From Agrococcus sediminis (lineage in GTDB: Bacteria; Actinomycetota; Actinomycetes; Actinomycetales; Microbacteriaceae): a DNA stretch of 64,000 bases. The notes beneath the pieces were generated by a model. The model searched no databases and was not told where the DNA came from. It was given only the letters and a program-made list of their open reading frames with translations. Below, piece by piece: positions 1 through 8,238 of the stretch. Location of the stretch: positions 1-64,000 of the forward strand of contig NZ_VOIR01000011.1 in NCBI RefSeq assembly GCF_007923295.1, in the 5' to 3' direction. Position numbers and translations under genes: made by a program. The stretch's first letter is position 1. Every line of letters begins with the position of its first letter.

Positions 1-68
1 AGCCATCGTGCGTTGTGTCTTCCTGTGAGTAGCTTTAGTCGGTTCTCACTGACCATCGCACGATGGCT
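1..68. repeat. Inverted repeat at window edge, 12-bp arms
   Basis: AGCCATCGTGCG (1-12) is repeated exactly in inverted form at 57-68, separated by 44 nt. The second arm also lies in a self-complementary 14-mer (CCATCG-ca-CGATGG, 53-66). It could be a large stem-loop, an operator pair or the end of an element. The partner context lies outside the window, so no function is assigned. The remaining 69-193 shows no gene or clear signal. Confidence 0.45.
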
Positions 69-193
69 CACCACGTTCACGACGTGACACTCGAGCTGAG
101 AACTACACCACCCCAGGGGACGTGACCCAACGGCGGCCTCCGCGCACCTGAAGCTCGTTGCTCTAAAGTTGCCGGGCTTTGGACGACGGCTGC

Positions 194-1816
194 CTAGAGG
201 GGATGAGCGCGCTCGTCCCCAGCAACATCACCGCGGAGGGGTGATCGCGCCGCCCTCGGCATCGCTCCCAAGTCGTCGAGCAACGCGACCACCTGCTCGC
301 GCCCTCCGGTACCGACCGGGATGAGGTCGAGCGTGCGGCTGAGTGCTTGCATCGCCTCGCGCAGACGCAGCTCGTCGGGATTGAGCGACGCCGCGAAGTC
401 GTCGTCGAGGAGGTAGGAATGCGCGTCGGTCGCCAGAGCCACGAGCACATCGAGGAAGACCTCCACGGGTCGGCCGTCGGGTTCGGACCCCGCGCCGAGA
501 GGCAGCATCCGCACCTGCCCCCGCCATAGCGCCGCCGCGATCCGGTCATCGTGCAGCGTCAGCGCCGTGGCACGCTCTTCCAACGACACGTGCGGGGGCA
601 GCGCTCGACGCACGTCGTGCACGATCCTGTGGAAGTGCTCGTCGGCTAGCCCGAAGCCCACGAACAGCAGATGGTGCGTCAGGAGGTTCGCCTTCACGAT
701 CGCCGACAGCGCCTCGCGCTGCGTCGCGTAGCCGAGGTAGTCGTCGCGCGTCAGCACGATCGACTGAGGGTCGTCGACGGAGCCGTGCAGCTTCAGCAGC
801 CACGGGCCGCTATCCGGCCCCGAGCCCGAGTGCGGGATGCTGACTCGAGGCACCCCCGCATCGGCCGACGCCGTTTCGAACAGTCGGTCGTAGTTCAGCG
901 TGATCGCCTGCGGCGTTCGCAAGCTGGCCAGCAGTGCTGGCGCGAGGCCGTAGCGACGCACATCGACGAGCTCGACGACGGCTGCAGCGAAGGCCCTCGC
1001 GCCCTCCTCCTCGGCGCCGCCCGCCCGCACCCGCTCCTCGATCGCTCGTTGCCGCAGGAATGCAGCGCGGTCGAGCTCACCCCAGCGCCCGAGCGCCTGC
1101 TGCTCCTCCTCAGTGAGCCCTGCACGCTGCGCCAGCCGCTCGAGCAGCTGCGACCAGCTCGGAGCGCCTGCGCTCATGCTGGTGCCGGCGCCGAGGAAGG
1201 GCACCAGCCTCCCGGCTCGCGCCCGGGTCGCCAGACGCGCAGCCTCGGCGCGCTGTGCGGCGGCGAGTGCGCCGTTCCACCCCTCGCGTCGCTTCCGCAG
1301 TTCCTGCATCCGCGCGAAGCTGCGCTCATCGCGCAGCACGATCGCGATGTCGATGTCGTGCTCGATCGCGGCTCGCGCGCAGACTTCGAGCAGCCGCTCG
1401 GCGAGCTGCCCGCGCAGGCTCGCCCCGCCGCCCTCTCCTGTCCCGAAGCTCGGCAAGGCAAGCAGTCGCTTCGAGCGGCCGTGCCGTGGGGCGTCGGTGA
1501 TGTCGACGGCGACCCGCACGAACTCGCGCACCGAGACCTCGATGTGCTCGATGCCAGATGCGTCGAGCACGCCCTCGAGCGGGACGGTCGCGAGCACCAC
1601 AGCGGGGCAGTCAGCCTCGCCCGCGAGCGGGGACGCCTGCGCCTGCCGGTACATCAGGTCTGATGCGTCGGTGCGCGCCAGCCGCTCGCGCAGTCCCGGG
1701 ATCGCGCTGTACCACCCGTCGGAGATCGCGAGCCGCTCGTCCGTCGGCAGCAACCACGCGTCCACCTCCATGTGTGTGACGTCGCCCATGGTGATGAAGA
1801 CGTGGCCGCGGCTCAT
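194..1816 (-). CDS. Macro-like domain fused to SIR2-like NADase domain, probable immune effector
   Basis: This 540-residue protein has two parts. The first ~165 residues look like a macro (ADP-ribose-binding) domain: GDVTHMEVDAWLLPTD near residue 11 and LALPSFGTGEGGG near 118 mirror the macro GDIT..VDA and P.igtG.gG signatures. From ~195 there is a SIR2-type domain with GRLVPFLGAGTS, the ITLNYDRLFE asparagine/aspartate motif, LLKLHGS with the catalytic-type histidine (~338) and a later FVGFGLADEH motif. SIR2 domains of this kind act in phage defence by degrading NAD. Macro and SIR2 domains co-occur in NAD/ADP-ribose systems such as Thoeris-like effectors. It is the last gene of a tight operon, 9 nt after the preceding stop. 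NADase activity is inferred. Start is ATG at 1816; the C-terminal ~80 residues match nothing I recognise. Confidence 0.8.
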   Translation of the reverse strand: MSRGHVFITMGDVTHMEVDAWLLPTDERLAISDGWYSAIPGLRERLARTDASDLMYRQAQASPLAGEADCPAVVLATVPLEGVLDASGIEHIEVSVREFVRVAVDITDAPRHGRSKRLLALPSFGTGEGGGASLRGQLAERLLEVCARAAIEHDIDIAIVLRDERSFARMQELRKRREGWNGALAAAQRAEAARLATRARAGRLVPFLGAGTSMSAGAPSWSQLLERLAQRAGLTEEEQQALGRWGELDRAAFLRQRAIEERVRAGGAEEEGARAFAAAVVELVDVRRYGLAPALLASLRTPQAITLNYDRLFETASADAGVPRVSIPHSGSGPDSGPWLLKLHGSVDDPQSIVLTRDDYLGYATQREALSAIVKANLLTHHLLFVGFGLADEHFHRIVHDVRRALPPHVSLEERATALTLHDDRIAAALWRGQVRMLPLGAGSEPDGRPVEVFLDVLVALATDAHSYLLDDDFAASLNPDELRLREAMQALSRTLDLIPVGTGGREQVVALLDDLGAMPRAARSPLRGDVAGDERAHPL

Positions 1817-1825
1817 GGCCGCAAT

Positions 1826-2650
1826 CTATCCGGACGCCGCGACTGCTTCCGCGAGCTGCGCGATCGCGTCGCCCAGCGCATCCACAGCCGCTCGATCAAG
1901 GCGGCCGTTCCCCTCGTCCATGTAGTGGTCGCGGCGCAGCTCGAGCATCACCGACTGCACCCGGGAATCGAGCCCGAAGTGCTTGAGCGGCACGTACGAG
2001 CCGGCGAACGGCTCGTTGTCGACCTGCTCGAGATCCCGGAACGCGTCACGCACGTGGCCGAGCAGCGAGTGCGTCATGTGCCGCTCGTCGTGGCCGACGC
2101 ACAGCGGCGGCCGCTGGTCGCCGGCGTGCAGCTCGTAGGGCAGCGGGCGGCTCGCGTAGGAGTGCACGTCGACGATCACCGCGCGTCCATGCTGCTCGAG
2201 AGCGCGGTCGACGAGCTGCCCGATCCCGAAGGAGTAGCACTCGAAGTGCCCCATCAGCTCGGCACGCGCCTCGTCGGGCACCTCGCGGATGCGCTCGCGC
2301 CACGCGCCGTGCGTGTAGAGCACGCCCATGCCGACCGCGTTCATCTCCTCCTCGTCGCCGGGGAAGCGCTCGACGTCGACCACGAGGCGCGAGACCCCGG
2401 CGATGACGGCGGATGCGTCGCACGACTCGAGCGCGCGCCGCACCATGCGGTCGACGCCGTGGTCGGTGAGCGCGAGCAGCTCGCGCTCGAGCGCTGCGTC
2501 GTCGATCACGAAGTGGCCGCGGAACGCGGGCGGGATGCGCATCGAGCCGTGGGGTGCGTGCAGGATCACGGGAGAGCGATCCGTCGCGTCGACGATCGTC
2601 GGAGCGAGCTCGCGAGCGCCGCCGACACCGATCGTGCCGCCGGCGCTCAT
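1826..2650 (-). CDS. N-formylglutamate amidohydrolase-like metallohydrolase
   Basis: The 274-residue protein resembles the N-formylglutamate amidohydrolase family (zinc-carboxypeptidase-like fold). It has HAPHGS near residue 31, a VVDVERFPGDEEE segment (~93) and VDVHS (~173), which match the family's H..HG, D.dR and D.HS metal or substrate motifs. Family enzymes release amino acids from N-acyl glutamate or related amides. A housekeeping histidine-degradation role is unlikely here, because the gene is wedged between ADP-ribose-related genes. It overlaps the upstream gene by ATGA and is followed 9 nt later by the macro-SIR2 gene. One possibility is hydrolysis of a modified amino acid or peptide in that pathway; this is inference. 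The longer open frame upstream of 2650 lies inside the preceding gene, so ATG 2650 is chosen. Confidence 0.7.
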   Translation of the reverse strand: MSAGGTIGVGGARELAPTIVDATDRSPVILHAPHGSMRIPPAFRGHFVIDDAALERELLALTDHGVDRMVRRALESCDASAVIAGVSRLVVDVERFPGDEEEMNAVGMGVLYTHGAWRERIREVPDEARAELMGHFECYSFGIGQLVDRALEQHGRAVIVDVHSYASRPLPYELHAGDQRPPLCVGHDERHMTHSLLGHVRDAFRDLEQVDNEPFAGSYVPLKHFGLDSRVQSVMLELRRDHYMDEGNGRLDRAAVDALGDAIAQLAEAVAASG

Positions 2651-3366
2651 CCGCGCGTCGCGCCCGCGAGCTCGAGCACTCGCACCGCCAGCCGGTCGAT
2701 GTCGCGGCCCACCTCGTCGTACATGGGCAGCAGCGGCCGCGCGCCCAGCTGGCGCGCATGCATGAAGCCGTCGGTGTCGAGCACGAAGGTCGCCTCGACG
2801 TCGCGCGTCATCGCCCAGAGCCAAGGCCTCACCTGCACCGACCTCGGGTCGCCGAATCGCTTCGTCGCGTCGGCACGGTGGTCGTGCACATCGCGATGCA
2901 CGGTCTCGAAGCCGAGCAGGAGCGGATCGTCCTCCGGCTCGACAAGACCGTGAACCATCGCCTGCACATCGAGCGGCACGGGCACCCAGGGGCGCGACGC
3001 GTCGAGGTGCATGGCGAGCAGCCGCGCGACGAGCCGGTAGACGATCGAGCGCGCACTCGTCGCCGGCGCCCGGCGCGGGACGCCGAGACCGCTGCTCGCC
3101 TCGATGCGCTTGAGCATGTCGTGCGCGCCAGGGCACTGCAGCACCGTCTCCCACGACCAGTGCGACTCGCTCTCGCCGCGGTACGCGCGCACGCCCGCCT
3201 GCAGGTCGAAGAACACTCGCGCCTGCGCGTCGTCACCTGCCTCGACGGCGACGAGCACCGGCCCCGTCGTGTGCATGAAGCGCTCCACCCACACGTTCGG
3301 GTGGCGCCGGCCGAGCTCGCTCGCGAGCCACCACGACTGCTGCAGCTTGAACCGGTCGGCGCTCAT
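2647..3366 (-). CDS. Uncharacterised protein of NAD/ADP-ribose operon (possible TY-Chap-like)
   Basis: This 239-residue protein has no signal peptide, membrane segment or catalytic motif that I can name. Its N-terminus (LQQSWWLASELGRRHPNVWV) recalls actinobacterial proteins annotated as T3SS/YbjN-like peptide-binding chaperone (TY-Chap) domains, which occur in conflict loci. That match is from memory and weak. The protein is rich in W, R, H and acidic residues with alternating strands and helices. It overlaps both neighbours by 4 nt (ATGA), so it is translationally coupled to the ADP-ribosylglycohydrolase upstream and the amidohydrolase-like gene downstream. A role as partner or scaffold for those enzymes is plausible but unproven. 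Confidence 0.65.
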   Translation of the reverse strand: MSADRFKLQQSWWLASELGRRHPNVWVERFMHTTGPVLVAVEAGDDAQARVFFDLQAGVRAYRGESESHWSWETVLQCPGAHDMLKRIEASSGLGVPRRAPATSARSIVYRLVARLLAMHLDASRPWVPVPLDVQAMVHGLVEPEDDPLLLGFETVHRDVHDHRADATKRFGDPRSVQVRPWLWAMTRDVEATFVLDTDGFMHARQLGARPLLPMYDEVGRDIDRLAVRVLELAGATRG

Positions 3367-4787
3367 CGTGCCCCCTCAAGTGCGAGGCGACGCACCGCAT
3401 CCACCAGGAACCGCTGAGGCCCGAATCGCTCCATCGATCGCGAGAGCGCCGAGAGCGCCTCGTCGACGCCGACGTGGAGGTGCCGCACCGCGTAGAGCGC
3501 TGCCACCGCCGCCGTGCGCGAGCGCGACTCGTAGCAGTGCAGGAGCACCTCGCGGCTCTCCGCTCGCAAGGTGGCGACGGCGTCCGCGGCGTCGGTCAGC
3601 ACTGCGTCGAGGTGCGGGTTCATGCCGTCGGCATCGATGAGCCGGATCTCTGCGTGGTTCGGGCGATCGACCGCCGCCTGCGTATTGCCGACGCGGCAGA
3701 GCGAGACGACTCCGTCGACGGTGGAGGGCATCGAGTCGAGCGACGCGAGGTCGCCGAGCCACACCCCATCGTCGAGCGGGTGGCGCACCAGCGTTGGACG
3801 CAGATCCGACGGGAAGGTCGCGGCGGTCGGCCAGCCCTTGCTGTCGGCTCGGCCGTTGAGCGCGAGCATCGTCCATTCGACGAGCGTGCGCCGATCGCCG
3901 ACCATCCCGTCGTCGGCCCATCCGTGCAGGTGCCGCTGCAACGACCACGGCAGCGCAGAGGCTCCGTAGACGGCGCCGGCGAGCGACCCGGCGATGGCGG
4001 CGACCGTGTCGGTGTCGTTGCCGCACCGCACCGCGAGCTCGAGGGTCGCGGCGAGGGTGTCGGCGTGCGTGATCGCCGACCACGCTGCCTGGAACGCGCC
4101 GACCACCCAGCCGTTGTTCGCGCTCAGCTCCCACGGCATCCGCCCCTCGGCCTCGGCTGCGAGACCGCGCCACCGCTGCTGCCGCTCGGCGGGGATGCCG
4201 CCGATGCCGGCGTCGAGGTCGAGCTCGCCCGTCTCGATCGCGTGCAGGATCGCGAGGGTCCAGATGACGGATGCGTCACCTGCGTCGACGTCGAAGTGCG
4301 TGAGGTCGCTGATGGCTCGGGCCGCGCGCGCCGCGCCGGCCGCGTCTCCGAGGTAGCCGAGCGCGACCGGGCCAGTGCGCATGAGCGAGCCGTTGCCGCC
4401 GGAGCGCCCGCGAGTGTGGTGCACGGCTTCGGCAGTTGCCCGGGCGGACTCGGCGGTGCGCACCGGCAGCGCGTCAAGCACCGCACCGATCTGGATGCCC
4501 ACGTCCTTTGCCCCGTTCCTCCAGCCAGCCCAGTCGCGGACGACCAGGTCGAGCGTCGCCTCGTCGTCGAGCGACCGTCCCTCGGCGAGCGCCCGCAGGA
4601 TGGGCATCGCCATCGCGGTGTCGTCGGTCCACTCGCCGAGCTCCCACCCCCCACCGGCGCGCACGGTGATCGGCATCGGCGGCAGCACTGCGGCATTGAA
4701 CTCGTAGGGGGCTCCGAGCGCGTCGCCGGCGGCGGCGCCGAGGACAGCGCCGACTGCGCGATCCGTCTGGAAGGGGGTGGAAGCCAT
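3363..4787 (-). CDS. ADP-ribosylglycohydrolase fused to dual-specificity-type phosphatase
   Basis: This is a 474-residue two-domain enzyme. Residues ~8-320 are an ADP-ribosylglycohydrolase (DraG/ARH): GDALGAPYEF near 21, WTDDT at 53-57 and CGNDTDT near 265 supply the magnesium-binding aspartates and threonines that remove ADP-ribose from proteins or small molecules. The C-terminal ~130 residues carry HCYESRSRT (~416), the H-C-x5-R signature of cysteine phosphatases, preceded by a DGVVSLCRVG strand as in dual-specificity phosphatases. The fusion suggests sequential ADP-ribose removal and dephosphorylation, for example on ADP-ribosylated or ADP-ribose-phosphate products; this is inference. It is the first gene of the operon, with Shine-Dalgarno GAAAGGAG upstream of ATG 4787 and divergent from the Nudix regulator. 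Confidence 0.9.
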   Translation of the reverse strand: MASTPFQTDRAVGAVLGAAAGDALGAPYEFNAAVLPPMPITVRAGGGWELGEWTDDTAMAMPILRALAEGRSLDDEATLDLVVRDWAGWRNGAKDVGIQIGAVLDALPVRTAESARATAEAVHHTRGRSGGNGSLMRTGPVALGYLGDAAGAARAARAISDLTHFDVDAGDASVIWTLAILHAIETGELDLDAGIGGIPAERQQRWRGLAAEAEGRMPWELSANNGWVVGAFQAAWSAITHADTLAATLELAVRCGNDTDTVAAIAGSLAGAVYGASALPWSLQRHLHGWADDGMVGDRRTLVEWTMLALNGRADSKGWPTAATFPSDLRPTLVRHPLDDGVWLGDLASLDSMPSTVDGVVSLCRVGNTQAAVDRPNHAEIRLIDADGMNPHLDAVLTDAADAVATLRAESREVLLHCYESRSRTAAVAALYAVRHLHVGVDEALSALSRSMERFGPQRFLVDAVRRLALEGAR

Positions 4788-4808
4788 GGCGGCTCCTTTC
4801 GATCGATG

Positions 4809-4855
4809 CGAGCGGTTTGCTCACTCTTGATCTAATCCGAGGCCACTGACATTAG
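4809..4855. promoter_or_regulatory. Divergent control region with two inverted repeats
   Basis: The gap between the glycohydrolase operon and the Nudix regulator holds GAGC-ggttt-GCTC (about 4810-4822) and CTAAT-N14-ATTAG (4832-4836 / 4851-4855). Either could be the operator of the adjacent NrtR-like repressor, whose family binds palindromes and releases DNA on binding ADP-ribose-type ligands. Promoter elements are not clear enough to place. Confidence 0.4.
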
Positions 4856-4878
4856 CGCGGATCTGCTTGAATGCGAGC

Positions 4879-5511
4879 ATGGCCGCGACTGATCGGAAAC
4901 CCAAGACCCTCGCCCACTACCCGCGGCCGTCGGTGGCTGTCGACACCGCCGTGCTGACGGTGGCCGACGGGCAGCTCTGCGTCGGCGTGCTGCGCGACCC
5001 ACGCTCCGCGCGCCTCAGGTTGCCGGGCACGTTCCTGCACGAGGGAGAGACGTTGGCGGATGCGGTGCGTCGCTCACTGCGCGAGAAGGCCGGCATCGAG
5101 GGCGTCGAGCCAGCGCAGCTGCATGTCTTCGATGCGCCGGGGCGCGACTCGCGCGGCTGGGTGCTGTCTGTCGCGCACGTCGCGGTCGTGCCCGCTACAG
5201 GGCTCAGGGAACTCCAGCCCCGAGCCGTGACCGAGGCTATGGGTCTCGACTTCGACCACGACGAGATCGTGCGGCTCGCGGTATCCCTGCTGCGGGCCGA
5301 TTATGCCGAGCACCCCGATCCAGCCCGACTGCTCCCCGAGCCGTTCACAGTCACAGCGTTGCGCGAGGTGCACGACGCAGTCGCCGGGGAGCGTCTGCTG
5401 CCCGACTCATTCCGGAGGCGGATGCTGCCGATGCTGCGTCGCACGGGTGAGCTGCAGCGGGGTGGAGTAGGAAAGCCGGCGGCGCTGTACCGACGGACCA
5501 CGACAAGCTAG
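4879..5511 (+). CDS. NrtR-type Nudix/winged-helix transcriptional regulator
   Basis: The 210-residue protein has an N-terminal Nudix domain (~15-140) and a C-terminal winged helix (~150-205, PFTVTALREVHDAVAGERL), the NrtR architecture. The Nudix box is degenerate: the catalytic RE..EE signature reads RSLREKAGI, so two of the metal-binding glutamates are missing. This fits a ligand sensor (ADP-ribose or similar in characterised NrtR) rather than a hydrolase. It is divergent from the ADP-ribosylglycohydrolase operon, making that operon the likely target. ATG 4879 is preferred; a TTG at 4867 in frame would add four residues. Neither start has a strong Shine-Dalgarno, so the mRNA may be leaderless. 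Confidence 0.85.
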   Translation: MAATDRKPKTLAHYPRPSVAVDTAVLTVADGQLCVGVLRDPRSARLRLPGTFLHEGETLADAVRRSLREKAGIEGVEPAQLHVFDAPGRDSRGWVLSVAHVAVVPATGLRELQPRAVTEAMGLDFDHDEIVRLAVSLLRADYAEHPDPARLLPEPFTVTALREVHDAVAGERLLPDSFRRRMLPMLRRTGELQRGGVGKPAALYRRTTTS

Positions 5512-5635
5512 CGTCGCCGGCCGGGCAGAGAAGACCGGGTCGCAATCGCGCGGTGAACGAGCTCCTCTCGTGCCAACAGCGGTCCGCCCGCCGGCCCGAT
5601 GCGACGTTTCGGTCGAAAGCAGCGTGAACTTCCAG

Positions 5636-7978
5636 CTATTGCCTGGGATGCAATGCCTCTACTCGCTCCACCTCGGACATGAACTGCTCAACGATCTCGT
5701 GGTCGGTGTCTGCCCAGCGTGCGAGCGGCAAGTGGTCGAACTCCGGGTACACAGCGCCAGGTCGGTCGCGCCGAGGGTAGGCCTTGATCTGGACGGAGAC
5801 TCCGCCTGCGGATTCCCACTGCAGCATCAGTTCGATGCAATTGCCGCCTGCCAGTGCGAAGCACGCGAATGCCCTTTCGAGCCGACCGCCGCCACGTGAA
5901 TTCCAGAGCCAGGAGTCCTCGAGCTGCCGCTCGGCCCCGAGCCGTGGAGCGATGAGGTTGAACAGTCGCTGCGCGCGATGCCTGAGTCTGTGCCGTGCCT
6001 CGTCCCGGTCAACCGAATGCAGATCGAGATCCCCAACTTCGAGGCCGAGCGCTCCTCGATAGTCATAGAGCAGAGGGCTCGGGTCGCGTTTCGCTCCGAG
6101 CGGATCTGCCGCGAAGAGATCGATGGCCGGAAACCGGCGGCGGGCCTCATCGAGGAGGCGGAGAGCGCGGCCGTGCACGGTCGAGCGGAAGAGTTCCATG
6201 GCGTTGTTGATGCTCTCGGGCTCATCATTCAGTCCCTCATTGACGGCCACGAAGTTCGCGATCTCCCCGGGCGTGATCGACCACCGTTGCTCTTCCCAGA
6301 TCTGCCGACCGTTCCCCTCGTCCAGCCACTCCCGGAGCCGAGCGAACTTCTCGTCGCCGACCATGTCCTTGAGGCTTCGGTTCGCCGAGCTCGTGAGTGC
6401 CCAGAAGTTCCCTGTCGAGTGCACCAGGTGCCTGTGCTCGTGGTGAAGTGCGCGCCCGTACTTACCTGGCTTCCACATCCGATGGGCTTGGCCCTGCGGG
6501 AAGATGTGGTCCCAGTCGAAGGTGTCCGCTGGGGCTGAGGTATATGGGATGCGCTGCGCGAGCGCTGTGAGGGTACGCCCGTGTCTGCTCGCCAGTGTCA
6601 GCCGCTCGTCTTCCGACCCGAGGCCGATGACGGCCCGGCCCCTGCCGCCCCGCAGTTCGGTCTTCGCGCGAGTCGCCGCGACGATCTGCTCCAATGGGAA
6701 GTCATCGCCCAAGCTTCCTGCATGCAGGACCTCGCCGAATGACAGACGCCGGAAGGTGTCCCCCATGACCTGGCGATACTGGAACAGGGTCGCCCCCAGC
6801 AGGTAGGCGTCGATAGCCTCGATATTGCGCTCGAACCGCGCCTCATCCGCGTCAGGCGATGCGGCGACCCACGCCAAGACGTCCTCCCACAGCTCGGGCC
6901 CGACTTCGTGCAGCACGTAGCCGAGCTCCGACTTCTCTGTGAACCAAGGTACGAACGCTGCCAGCTTGGCGCGGACATCGTCGTCCGGAGCCGCCAGCTC
7001 GGTGAGCGCTTCGCGCAAGAGCGCACCCTTCGGCCCAGCAAGCCTCTCGACCGTCATCGGCAGCACGTCGCTCTGGCCGAGGCCCCGCGCTGCCAGCCGC
7101 GAGAGGAAACGCAGAGTACTAACGCGATCGCGCAGCACCGGAACGCTGGAGAGGAAGTCGTCGATACGCCGCTCGGCATCCGGCCAGAACGTCTTGACGC
7201 CGGCGAAGTAGACGTCCGCGCCGGCCACATCGACACCACCGAGGTTGATCCGCGTGAACACCTCAAGCACGTCGAGCGGCGTGTCGACGCGCGCGCGGAG
7301 GACCGGGATGCGCTTCTTCCAGGCACGCAGCAGGCGGCGCAGGTTATCAGCGGCGGTCTCCGCTTCTTGAGGGGACAGCTGACCCTCGAAGAGGGGGTCC
7401 AGATCGCGAAGGAGCGAGGCGACCGAAGTTGCATCGAGCTCAGACAGGTCTACGCCGCCTCGAGCGGTCATCCATCCGAACCAATTCGACAGATCGATGC
7501 AGCTGGCTCGTTGCGCCAATTCCTCATCGGCGCTACTCAAGTGATGGATGTGTGGAATCGCTCGTTCCTTCGCTCGGCGAATCTGCGCGGGCTGGGGCGC
7601 CGGTCGCACCATGAGCATGTCGAGGAGGAAGCGGCCGTAATGTCCGCGATCTGTGAAGACCGAGAAGAGGGCGTTGATGCGTTGCTGGCCGTCCAGCACT
7701 TGCCAGGAACCGGCGACAGCGTCCTCTTCGAACCTCGCACCACCGGCCTCCACAACTACCTGCCGGGTCGGTTCGGCGACGCTGCTCAACAAGATCGCGC
7801 CGATCGGGTAATCGGCCAGCAGCGAATCCAGAAGGTGACGCATACGCAACTCGTCCCAGACCTCGGCGCGTTGCACCAGCGCAAGGTTCCACCTGTCGGT
7901 GGGGCTCGACCGTTGCTCCACGAGCTCGGCGACAGAAATCGCGACCTCGCCGTCATCTTCCGGGTGGAATGCGCACAT
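5636..7978 (-). CDS. GmrSD-like DUF262/DUF1524 (HNH) nuclease, single polypeptide
   Basis: This 780-residue protein joins an N-terminal DUF262 domain (ParB/Srx-like NTPase) with VLDGQQRINALF near residue 93 to a C-terminal HNH nuclease of DUF1524 type. The latter has DWDHIFPQG near 486, then the downstream NFWALTSSANRSLKD segment with the conserved N and K. GmrS-GmrD enzymes of this kind are type IV restriction systems that cut modified phage DNA; related DUF262/HNH proteins serve in other phage-defence systems. The last ~180 residues are an extra domain I do not recognise. ATG 7978 has AAGGA 8 nt upstream. It is monocistronic, with a 260-nt divergent gap to the VWA gene. Positions 5512-5635 show no gene. 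Confidence 0.85.
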   Translation of the reverse strand: MCAFHPEDDGEVAISVAELVEQRSSPTDRWNLALVQRAEVWDELRMRHLLDSLLADYPIGAILLSSVAEPTRQVVVEAGGARFEEDAVAGSWQVLDGQQRINALFSVFTDRGHYGRFLLDMLMVRPAPQPAQIRRAKERAIPHIHHLSSADEELAQRASCIDLSNWFGWMTARGGVDLSELDATSVASLLRDLDPLFEGQLSPQEAETAADNLRRLLRAWKKRIPVLRARVDTPLDVLEVFTRINLGGVDVAGADVYFAGVKTFWPDAERRIDDFLSSVPVLRDRVSTLRFLSRLAARGLGQSDVLPMTVERLAGPKGALLREALTELAAPDDDVRAKLAAFVPWFTEKSELGYVLHEVGPELWEDVLAWVAASPDADEARFERNIEAIDAYLLGATLFQYRQVMGDTFRRLSFGEVLHAGSLGDDFPLEQIVAATRAKTELRGGRGRAVIGLGSEDERLTLASRHGRTLTALAQRIPYTSAPADTFDWDHIFPQGQAHRMWKPGKYGRALHHEHRHLVHSTGNFWALTSSANRSLKDMVGDEKFARLREWLDEGNGRQIWEEQRWSITPGEIANFVAVNEGLNDEPESINNAMELFRSTVHGRALRLLDEARRRFPAIDLFAADPLGAKRDPSPLLYDYRGALGLEVGDLDLHSVDRDEARHRLRHRAQRLFNLIAPRLGAERQLEDSWLWNSRGGGRLERAFACFALAGGNCIELMLQWESAGGVSVQIKAYPRRDRPGAVYPEFDHLPLARWADTDHEIVEQFMSEVERVEALHPRQ

Positions 7979-8238
7979 GTTGCGATCCTTCCGGTGCTAC
8001 CAGCCGACGACAAGCATTCGGTCCGATTTCGTCCGGCGCGGCGCAGACGGCCCGGAGCGAGTGCCCTCCCTCAGCTCATCGGACGATAAGCGCTTTCACA
8101 ATGGCTCTTAGTCGAGGCATTGTCAGTGGGTGGGCACAGACTGAGTTCACCGCTAGGGCCGCACGGCCTTGGACGTCAAACTCTCACGGCGCCCCGCGTC
8201 CAGAGCCCCCGTCCGATCCCTCAACGAAGGAGCTGGCC

